A DNA stretch of 64,000 nucleotides from Candidatus Hydrogenedentota bacterium. Lineage in GTDB: Bacteria > Hydrogenedentota > Hydrogenedentia > Hydrogenedentales > JAEUWI01. Location: positions 1 to 64,000 of the forward strand of contig JACPGE010000008.1 of assembly GCA_016182605.1 (NCBI GenBank), given 5' to 3'. Positions 43,901-52,400 of the stretch are shown here, piece by piece. Numbering within the stretch: the stretch's first letter is position 1; each line of letters opens with the position of its first letter. A program made the position numbers and the translations under genes. The notes under the pieces are model-generated. The model was not told the DNA's origin, made no database searches, and was given only the letters and a program-made list of their open reading frames with translations.

Positions 43901-45529
43901 TCCAACTACGGAGAGGCGTTCGACCTCGCGAAGATCGCCATTGAGGCTGTCAATCCCTTGCAGAAACCGCAGATCGACGACGATCAGGACGGTATCGCGA
44001 ACGGCCCAGGCGACGGCGTGCTCGCCTCACAAAACCGCCCCGGCACCGACTTCGATCAACGCATTCCCAGCCCCTTCATCGGCGAAGTCTCGGACAACAA
44101 GGTCATCAACACCAACTCCACCTCGCTCTTCCTGGGCGACGTCGTCTCGCCCTTCCCCGTGACCGCCGCCGGCGCCCTCATCGTACCGCCCAATTTCCAG
44201 CGCCCCTCCCTCGAAAGTGACGACGAACAGCCCGTCACCGGACTGGATTGGGTCGAGTTCTCGTATGACAGCGCCTCTGGACGTTGGATCGGCAATTACA
44301 ATGGCTTCACCGAAGGCGGGCTCTACCAGATCCAGTACTACATTGGCACCGGTGGCCGCATACAGGCGTCGCCCCGCCTCGGTTTCGTCGATCGCGTCGG
44401 CATCCCCGATGCATGGGAAGACGACGACACCCAGGAAAGCGCGAACTGGATCCCCATCAATTCCGTGCAGGGCCACAACTTCGACGTCAATGGCGATCAG
44501 GATTGGGTGCGCTTTAACGTGCCCGAAGGCGTTAAGACCACCATCGCCATAATCGGCGCCAGTCCCAACAACCAGCCCATCGCCGAACTCTACCGGCAGA
44601 GTGACTTCGAAGGCTCCGCCACGCCGGATCCGCTGCGCATGGTTCAGGGTGAAGGGCTCGGTAAAGACCTCGTCTTCGAACATACCTTCGCCGCAAGCGA
44701 ACAGCATCTCCTCCGCATCCGCAATACGGAACCGGCCCGAAGCGGCGCAGGTACCTCCTACCTCCTGCTCGTCGCCGTCGGCACCGGCGGTTCCGACATC
44801 ATTCCCACCACACTCATCATCACCGTGATGAACGGCGCCACCAATCAGCCGCTCGGCGCAGCCAATCTCCTCTTCGAAAACAACCCCATCGGCCGCACCA
44901 CCGCCCAGGGCGTTGCACAGACCCTCGTGACCAGCTACGGAAACTACGACCTGCGCGCGGAAAAATCGGGCTTCATCCCTGTTACCCAGCGCATCAACGT
45001 GAACAACATCCTGGAAGACACCACGCTCACGCTCATGCCGCTTGGTGGCGAAGGCGAAGGCGAAGGCGAGGGCGAAGGCGAAGGCGAAGGCGAGGGCGAG
45101 GGCGAAGGTGAGGGCGAGGGTGAGGGCGAAGGTGAAGGCGAAGGCGAGGGCGAGGGCGAAGGCGAGGGCGAAGGTGAAGGTGAGGGTGAAGGCGAAATCG
45201 AGGAGATCGCACAGGATCTGCTCGACAATTTCTCTGCACTCGACAGCGACAGCTCCGGCGGGCTCAGCCTCTCCGAAGCGCGCGTCCAGCGGCCCGGATT
45301 GACTCTGGTCACCTTCGACGAGATCGACACGAACAACGACAACCAGCTCTCCCAGGCGGAACTCGATGCCAAAGCCAATCCCAAGCCGCCCAAAATGGCG
45401 GGATGCAGCGGCGGTGATACGCCCGTGGGCAGCCGCCTGGCCAACGCGATCATGGCCGGCCTGCTTGTCGCCTGGCTCTACCGCCAGGGCCGCGCACGGA
45501 CGCAATCCCCTCCACGTGGGGAACTATAG
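40949..45529 (+). CDS. Large surface protein: FG-GAP, legumain/caspase-like, PPC and EF-hand domains
   Basis: A 1526-residue secreted protein. After a signal peptide (residues 1-28), residues about 60-760 hold FG-GAP/VCBS-type calcium-binding repeats (DIDIDGDND, DLNGDALPD, DIDNDGRED, DIDGDGDAD). Residues about 795-1000 resemble a clan CD cysteine peptidase (C13 legumain/caspase): His892 in YLIDHGQ and Cys934 in LIDTCESG. A PPC-like domain (1155-1278) and a carboxypeptidase-regulatory-like domain (1288-1361) follow, then about 25 Gly-Glu dipeptides and two EF-hands. The C-terminus has CSGGD, a hydrophobic helix and RQGRAR, like a sorting tail. The ATG at 40949 follows AAAGGA. Peptidase activity is inferred from the motifs. 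Confidence 0.8.
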   Translation: MFCSNRCFLSALILGAVFSSSICAAQAAPVKTPDSPRKSLDTTAKQLGDTAFKHELWGQAEYGEGYIYGPTNRRSGMTVVDIDIDGDNDFVFPSSTSNPQLMRNLGSSNAFFPGGSKELSVTGLPAAMAIDLSLDFADLNGDALPDMAAVIYELQPFQKRVVYFLNTGTATNPVLTYQGVLYNSAESINMWVAFADIDNDGREDLFVGDAFLSQPERQHRVLFRRHIGQDGRVEFASTVEIPELGALLPPGLPTKSIKAADVKQVAVFPVRPKENPNAKQGTSYGLGDIDLIDWDLDGVLDFLFYDRAEGLKWIPNFGTSEVPSWPIPEVDAVELLFSHVESDDIAQAEGTFAVRQNPEIAKPNPEWLDELFISVNDRLRTFRYYTDDDEYRLLQTNAVAYSAGQGAPAFWDYEGDGDLDLFRLGVGSGSLSSLLLFKNIGAPYAPVWGDFEPIDEVTMNSGEAGNNYRGDLYTFANHDAFGSEDLFVQGQDGRITRYIATPAANSDSQPDFELDDPNFGDLPGSVPRPGRLNTVLVPEHTGIVPRGIALADFDYYVDGWSELIVVYAHDQGAELVVVDLIGEYHYHLSEGTLPDNFLPAPGGGPINPDLIESLASADIDLDGVPDLVVSVSEDADFASCELLYYRNVLINTGNFSVPQFRFEYVGRLDTPFETDDFYARMPALADIDGDGDADLFVGHRVAAETGANLHSYLRFYRNVQDTDLSLYRTRVVSGQTWNLYWNGVLPEYFIETNNSLGELFNPGAYRAGPDAPAIDVLQSTDLVDRDLGPEVRVFLDVLPQVDINISKAIIVVGDTANGVLYPTFSELGSIAYFVLRTEGLPANNIRFFADSPIDADGDGEDDVFGRPTLASLEQAISWADGTRKVLVYLIDHGQRDRFRMNSTEFLEAADLDSWYDEIQAGGNPPLITTLIDTCESGTFIDNLAGSNRISMTSANVGPVEGVALFDRIQYISFSLNFWSQIFEGSNYGEAFDLAKIAIEAVNPLQKPQIDDDQDGIANGPGDGVLASQNRPGTDFDQRIPSPFIGEVSDNKVINTNSTSLFLGDVVSPFPVTAAGALIVPPNFQRPSLESDDEQPVTGLDWVEFSYDSASGRWIGNYNGFTEGGLYQIQYYIGTGGRIQASPRLGFVDRVGIPDAWEDDDTQESANWIPINSVQGHNFDVNGDQDWVRFNVPEGVKTTIAIIGASPNNQPIAELYRQSDFEGSATPDPLRMVQGEGLGKDLVFEHTFAASEQHLLRIRNTEPARSGAGTSYLLLVAVGTGGSDIIPTTLIITVMNGATNQPLGAANLLFENNPIGRTTAQGVAQTLVTSYGNYDLRAEKSGFIPVTQRINVNNILEDTTLTLMPLGGEGEGEGEGEGEGEGEGEGEGEGEGEGEGEGEGEGEGEGEGEGEGEGEGEIEEIAQDLLDNFSALDSDSSGGLSLSEARVQRPGLTLVTFDEIDTNNDNQLSQAELDAKANPKPPKMAGCSGGDTPVGSRLANAIMAGLLVAWLYRQGRARTQSPPRGEL
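45047..45196 (+). repeat. GGCGAA/GGTGAG hexamer repeat coding a Gly-Glu linker
   Basis: Twenty-five consecutive six-base units encode Gly-Glu inside the surface protein. Codon usage varies among GGC/GGT and GAA/GAG, so the repeat is kept at the protein level and is old enough to have drifted. Such tracts are length-variable and probably act as a rigid acidic spacer before the EF-hands and wall/membrane tail. Confidence 0.9.
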
Positions 45530-45543
45530 TGCTGTAACTCCGG

Positions 45544-45572
45544 CCGGGAGTCCTGCGCAAGGAATCTCCCGG
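45544..45572 (+). terminator. Hairpin after the large surface-protein gene
   Basis: A stem of CCGGGAG and TCCT pairing with AGGA and CTCCCGG, with a small internal bulge, lies 15 bases after the stop. It is followed by an AT-rich stretch (TGTATTAATATTTC). A second perfect hairpin, GGCGCCCA with TGGGCGCC, is at 45635-45654. The first is the likelier terminator. Confidence 0.55.
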
Positions 45573-45742
45573 TCCTGTATTAATATTTCATCAGCGTAAT
45601 GTGCGGCGCGTGTTTCAGCGCGTGGAAACCCAATGGCGCCCATCGTTGGGCGCCGCCCCGGACCCTTCACGGCGGTTGACGTGCGAACCGTTTTGCTTCA
45701 CAATGTCCCGGTTGAAACCCCAGTACAGCAAGAAAGCAGATC

Positions 45743-46495
45743 ATGGTGCCAACGGCTTTTCATTGGATCGGGACCGGATCCGGGCTGAATCCGCTCTTGG
45801 GCAATACCAGTTTCATGGTCTACACCAGCGCCTCCAGCGCATTGCTCGTGGACTGCGGCGCCACCGTGCCCCTGAAACTCGTCGAGATGGATCGGCTCTC
45901 CGCCGTCACCGACATCCTCATCACGCACCACCATTCCGATCACATCGGCGGCATGGAAGCCCTCGCCTTCTTCCACTACTATGTCCTCAAGCGCCGCGGC
46001 GATGCCCGCCTGAACCTGCATGTCGCCTCCGATGAATTCGCACACCGGCTCTGGGAAAACTCCCTCAAGGGCGGCATGGAGCCCAGCCAGGACGAAAAGG
46101 CCGTCGCCTTCAAAGCAACCATGGACACCTATTTCAAGGTGCACGTGAACAAGACCGTGGACATCCGCGGCCTGCCCATGGTGGATTTCATACCCACCCT
46201 GCACGTGCGCGGCATGGAAAACTACGCCCTGCGTTTCGAAAACGGCGTCTTCTATTCCGGCGACACCATTGAGCTGCCGCCCCATGATCCGCGCATCATC
46301 TTTCAAGACTGCCAGTTCAGCGGCGGCAGCGAGGGCGATGTCCACGTCACCTACGATCGCCTCGCAACGGAACTGCCCGATCAGGTGCGCGAGAAAACCC
46401 ACCTCGTGCATCTCGGCGAAGGCTACGAACAGCGCAAGCCCCTCCAGGATGGCTTCGCAGGCTTCGTCATGCCCAACCGCCGCTACATACTCTGA
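45743..46495 (+). CDS. Metallo-beta-lactamase-fold hydrolase
   Basis: A 250-residue MBL-fold enzyme. The metal-binding motif HHHSDHIGG is at about residues 56-64, with later ligands suggested by LHVRGM, YSGDTIE and LVHLGEGYE. Its length and spacing fit the ribonuclease Z/phosphodiesterase-like branch, but the substrate cannot be stated. It stands between the large surface-protein gene and the converging synthetase gene. Its stop and the synthetase stop lie within one 10-base palindrome (TGAGCGCTCA, 46493-46502), so no terminator separates the two genes. Confidence 0.85.
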   Translation: MVPTAFHWIGTGSGLNPLLGNTSFMVYTSASSALLVDCGATVPLKLVEMDRLSAVTDILITHHHSDHIGGMEALAFFHYYVLKRRGDARLNLHVASDEFAHRLWENSLKGGMEPSQDEKAVAFKATMDTYFKVHVNKTVDIRGLPMVDFIPTLHVRGMENYALRFENGVFYSGDTIELPPHDPRIIFQDCQFSGGSEGDVHVTYDRLATELPDQVREKTHLVHLGEGYEQRKPLQDGFAGFVMPNRRYIL

Positions 46496-46499
46496 GCGC

Positions 46500-49400
46500 T
46501 CATGCCTGGCTGCGAATACGTTTCCGCAGCGCAGCGCACATTGCCTGCACCTGCGGCGGCTCAAAAAGATTGTCGTGAAAGCCCCGGATCGGCACCACGT
46601 CCAGACCGCCCTGCGCTATCCGCCCCCAGTGCCGGCTCGTTTCGATGCGCCACTCGCTCGCAATCAAAAGCGTTATCACCCCCGCATACCGCGTCATCCG
46701 ATACGCCTCCAGCACGTCGAACACCTCGCTCATGAACGCCTGGTTCGATTCCATCGCCGATAGCGGACGCTGCGCCGCCACGGCCCGCGCCAGCGACTCC
46801 TGCACCGCCCGGCGGTTCGCCATCGCACGCCATACCGACCGCTTTTGGCGCACCTTGCTCAGCACATAAGCCGGTCCATACTCCACCACATTGATCACGT
46901 GACGCCGCCACCCCGTCAGCGTCGTGTCGCCCGGCCACACCGCATCGACAAACGCCAGCAACGACACCTCCTCTCCCTGGGCACGCAACTGCTGCGCCAT
47001 CTCCAGACCCAGCGCCGCATCCAGGCAGTACGCCGCAATCGCGTACGGGCCCAGCGGCTGCACCTGACGCATCTCGCGCAGATACAGCGCCGCAATTTCA
47101 GGAACCGTCACCGCGCACCGCGTCCCGTCCGCCGTCTTGATGCCAAACACATTGAGCCCATAGAGCGGCTGGTCGGAACCAAAAGCCTCCGAAAGATTCG
47201 GCACCAAGTTGCCCGATCCGATGAAAAAGAGCGGCTGCCGCCCCGATCGCACCTCGTTGAACCGCTCCAGACAATAGACCGCCGCCTCGGGTTGTTCCTC
47301 CCGCAGCAGCGCCGCCATCGCAGCAATCGTCGGCGCCTGAAACGCCTGCAACGGAGGCAACGCCACGCCAAAAGCCGCTTCGATCCGCCCCAGCAATTGC
47401 ATCGCCAGCAACGAGTGCCCGCCCGAAGTAAAAAAATGGTCCTCCCGCCCAAAGTTCCTCCTGCCCAGCACCTCCTGCCACAGCCGCAACAGACGCAGCT
47501 CGTACGGATCCACCATCGCCGCGCCCGAGTCTGCGCCCGCAACCGCGCGCTCCGGCGCGCGCAACGCCCGGTAATCCACCTTGCCCCGCTCCGTCAACGG
47601 CAACGACTCATAGTAAAGCCACGCCGAAGGCTGCATCGCCGCCGTGGCCAATCCCGTAAATGCCCGCTGCAATTCCGCGCCGCCAACGCTGCCCTCCTGC
47701 ATCGTTACGTGGGCCGTCAGCCCCGAAACTTCATCAAACGTGACCGCCGCCTCGCGCACTCCCGGCAACTGGATCAAGAGCGATTCCACCTCCTCCAGCT
47801 CCACGCGGTACCCGCGTATCTTCACCTGACGATCCCCGCGCCCAAGATAGTAGTGCGCACCCACGCGATCCGCCACCGCAAAATCGCCGGTGCGGTACAG
47901 CCGTAATCCGCCCGCCACCGGCCATCCCAGATCCACCGCACAGGGAAAGACCCGCGCACTCGACTCAGGAAGCCCCAGATAGCCCGGACTCAACTGCGGC
48001 CCCGCCAGCGCCAATTCTCCGCGCACGCCCGGCGGCGCGGGCTGCCCGTCCCGATCCAGCACCCACGCACACACCGAATCGAGCGCGTGGCCGATCGGCA
48101 CCGGCAGTTCCGGATCGGACTGCGTTATATCAGACCACAACGAAACCACCGCCGCCTCCGTCGGGCCATACGTGTTCAGAATCCGCACGCGACCCGCGCA
48201 GGCCTCCTGCCATTGCGCCAGTGCCGCTCCATGCGCTTGCTCACCACCGATGATGACCAGGCGCAACGCAGGCGGTACCAGAGCAGGACTGATCCCCGCG
48301 CCGAGTGTGGCCCAGAACGCCGTCGGCAAATCGAGCACGCTGATCTCCCACGTGCGGCACCGCTCGAAGAACACCCGCGGCGAGGCCATCATCCCGTCGT
48401 CGCGCAGCGCCAGGCAGGCCCCCGCCGAAAGCGTCACAAAAATCTCCTCCACCGCCGCGTCAAAGCCCAGCGACGCCATCTGCAATACCCGGTCTTCTTG
48501 CACAATGCCGTAGGCCCGGCCCGCCGCACCCACAAAGGCCGACAGCGCACCGTGCGTGATCGGCACCCCCTTCGGCGTGCCCGTGGATCCCGATGTGTAA
48601 ATCACATACGCAAGGTCCCCGGAATCCACCAGCGCCGAAGCCGCCTCTTCCTCAGCGCACGCCGACGCCTCCGCACACGCCGCAGCTAGTGATACAACGG
48701 CGCAAGCGGCTTTCGCCACGTCCCCATTGCCGCTCACCAGCAGCACCGCCTGCGCGTCCGCCGCCATGAAGCCCACCCGCTCCAACGGCGTATCCCAGTC
48801 CATTGGCAGATACGCAGCGCCCGCCTTCAACACACCAAGCGCAAGCGCCACGAATTCCGGCGATCGCGTCAGGTGCAGCGCGACCACACTGCCCCGCGTT
48901 ACACCCCGGCCACGAAGCCACCCGCACCACTGCGAAGCGCGTCCCATCAACCGTGCGTAGGTCCAGGTCTCCGCGCCCGCGTGCAGCGCCGCGGCATCCG
49001 CATGCAGCGAAGCCGCCCGCGCGATCGCTTCCAGGATCGGCACGCCACGCGCCGCTTCCGCAGCCTCGTGCGGGCGCAACAGGGCCCGCCAGTCCGGCGC
49101 CTCCCACAGCCCTATCCCGTCCACGCGCGTCTCCAGCCCCGCACCCAAAGCCCTTACAATCTGGACAAAATGCTGCGCCACCAGCGGTGCGTCCAACAGC
49201 GGATAGCGCTGCGCATCGAATTCCACCTGCACCACCACTTCCTCCGTACCCGTGCACGATACAACGAAGGGAATCGGTATGCGCTCCAACAGCGCGATCG
49301 ATTGAAAAAGCGCCCCGTGCGCCGCCTGGCACACAGCGGAAAGCCCCGACCGCGTGTACATGAAATACACCGGAAACGCGTGCGCCTCTTCGCTCGGAGG

Positions 49401-52400
49401 CAACCAGCTCTGAATCAGGTTCAGCGGCGCCCAGTCCGCCTCCCGCGCCGCGGCCCACCGCGCAGACACCCGCTCCACGAGCGACAGCGCGCTCATGGAG
49501 CCGTCCACCGGAACAAACAAGGGTATCGTGTTGATGAAGAGCCCGGCCGCCGTTTCCGGGATGCCCGCCGCCTCCCGCAAGGACTTGATCTCGCCAAATG
49601 CCACCAGATCCTGGCCCGTGTACCGCCGCATCAGAAGCGCCAGCGCCGTCTGCAATACCGCGTGCAGGCGCACACCGTGCTGCTCACACTGCCGCAACAA
49701 GGGCGCCAGCACCGTCGCAGATACCGACTGCTCCGCGCGTGAAATGCCGCTGCGATCCCCCGCCGGGCCAAGTCGCGGAAAATCCACCACCTGGAATTCC
49801 GCGGGCGCTTGCGCAACCCAGAATGCGCGCGCCGCATTCATGTCGTGGCCCCGCAGCCAGGCCTCATACTGCACCAGCGCCGCCGCGCCCTCCTCCGCTA
49901 CAGAAAGAACCGTGCCATTCAACACCGCCGCAAAATCCTCCAGGACTATCCGCATCGACTGCGCATCCACCAGCGCATGATGCACCGTCCACAACAGCCC
50001 AGCAATACCGTCCCCGTTCCCGATCAGCGTAACCCGGGACAGACTATGCGCGAGATCGAAGCGCTGCACCGCGTCCTGCGCCGCCACCGCGCGTGCGCAC
50101 GCGCCGAACTTCCCCTGAAGCGCCGCCTCCGCGATCACGGCCGCCCCCCGATCCGCGTCCAGGATCGCCAGGGTCTCACTGCGCAGTTCCACATGCGCCA
50201 GCAGCGTCCGGTGCCGGCCACAAACTTGGCGCCACGCCGCTTTCACATCCGCGGCATGCAGCGGAGCCGAAAACGCCACCACCACCTGCTCCAGATAGGT
50301 CCCCGCCGCACCCTCCTGCGAGGCGCGCAGCATCACACGCTGCATCGGCGTCACCTGGATCCGCGGTGCCGCCGCTGCGCGCGTTTCAGCCGCGTCCTGC
50401 GCGCGAAGCGCATCGACTATCGCCGTGGCCAGCGCCTGTGCCATCGCATCGGAAATGCAATCCGCCGCATACTCCACATAACCATGCAAACCGCCCGCCT
50501 CCTCATGCACCTCCAGCGTCACGTCCGTGTACGCGCGGCCCCAATCGGCTACGGGTTCAAGCGCAGCCGTCTGCTCCCCGATCCGAAGTAATCCGGTATC
50601 CATCGATTGATACAGCAACAGCGCCTGCACCGGCAGATGACGCCCATGCCGCTCCTGAATCCACTCCTGCACCAGCCCCATCGGAATCTCTACATGCGGC
50701 GCAAGCGCACGCATCTGCATGCCCACGGCTTCCACAGGCAATGCATCCCCGCTCAACGAAACGCGCACCGGCACCGTGTTGATGAACAGCCCCAGCAACT
50801 CCTCGAACTCCACCGCATTCCGGTTCGCGCGCGTCAGGCCTACCACCACCTCACGCGTCTTGAGCAGCCGCCCAATCGCCGCGCCAAACGCCGCCAGCAA
50901 CACCGTGCACCGCGACACACCGCCTGCCTGTGCCGACGCCTCCAATCGCGCAAACGCCTCACTATCAATCACCACATCGAGACGCTTTCCCTTCCGGCCC
51001 AGCATCGCGTTGAGCACCGGCGCATGCCCTGGCCACCGTAGCGGCTCCGGAAGCGTCGCGTAACATTCCAGATAATACCTGCGCGCGGCCTCGCTGCCGT
51101 TCCGCACCTGTTCCGCCTGCCACGCCACATACGCAAAATAGCTGCTCCGGATCGGCGGCAGCGCCTCCGCCCCGCGTGTGCACGCGATGGAGACTTCCTC
51201 AATAAAGCGCCCGATGGACCAGCCATCGAACACGAGATGATGCACAACGATCAACAACCGGCACCGGCCCGAACCGCGGCGCCGAAAGAGCCGTGCGCGA
51301 AGCAAGCATCCCTCGGCCAGTGCAAAGGGCGCCGTGATCAGGCCGGGCAACCGCGCATCAATCTCCCCCCAAGCCTTATCGTCGATTTCCTCCACCTGCA
51401 GCCGCACATCGCCCTTCACGAGTACCTGACGCGCTGTGCCGCCTTCCTCGCGGAACGCCGCATGCAATGGCATATGCCGCTGTATCACCGCGGCCAGCGC
51501 CGCCTTCACCATCGCCGCATCCACCGGCTGCTCAAACCTAAAGTGCAGCGGGATGTGGTCCGTGGCCGATCCCGGATACAACCGCTCCAGCAGATACATG
51601 TCTTGTTGGTTGCGCGTGAGCCCGCACTCCGTTCGATCGGCGCGCGCCCCGCTCGCCTCCAGCGGCACCGGCGCGGTCTCCTCCAGCCAGCGCGCCAGAT
51701 CCCGGTAGACCGGATAGCGATACACCAGATCCAGCGGCACGGCACGCTGCCACTGTGTGCTGATCCGCGCCACCAGCCGCGCCGCCTGTAGACTGTGCCC
51801 GCCCAGCCGGAAGAAATGGCTGTCCTGCGCAATCGCGCGGCCCGGCAGCACCTCGTGCCACAGCGCCAGCAACGGTGGCAACGCCCCTGAAGGATCCCGA
51901 GTGGTCCACGTCGGCTCCGGCAATGCCTTGCGATCGATCTTGCCCTGCGGCGTCTGCGGAAACGCATTCAGAGGCAAGAAAAACGACGGACAAAACTGCG
52001 CGGGAAGTTGCGCGGCCATATGCGCACGCAACGCATCGTCGTCTGGCGCCGCCCCGTTCCACACACACCACGCCACCACCGTCAACTCGCCCGCGGGATC
52101 GCGCAACGCACCCGCCACCACGTCCGCCAGCCCGGGAAAACCTCGCAACACCGATTCAATCTCGCCCAGCTCCACCCGGAACCCGCGTATCTTCACCTGC
52201 CTGTCAGCGCGCCCCAGAAAATACAGCGTGCCATCGTCCAGCCAGCACACGCGATCCCCCGTGCGGTACATCCGGTGCCCCGCCCCACGAAAGGGATCCG
52301 GCACAAACCGCGCCCGCGTCAATGCGTCCGACTCGAAATACCCCAAGGCCACACCCGCGCCCCCGAGATACAATTCCCCCGGCATGCCTGCATTCACCGG

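Noticed and set aside
45047-45196. Tandem repeats considered as a CRISPR array
   Set aside because: Units are six bases, in frame and without spacers; they encode Gly-Glu within the surface protein.
44027-45505. 492-codon minus-strand open frame with repetitive Phe/Ala/Leu stretch
   Set aside because: The repetitive stretch is only the reverse reading of the Gly-Glu linker.
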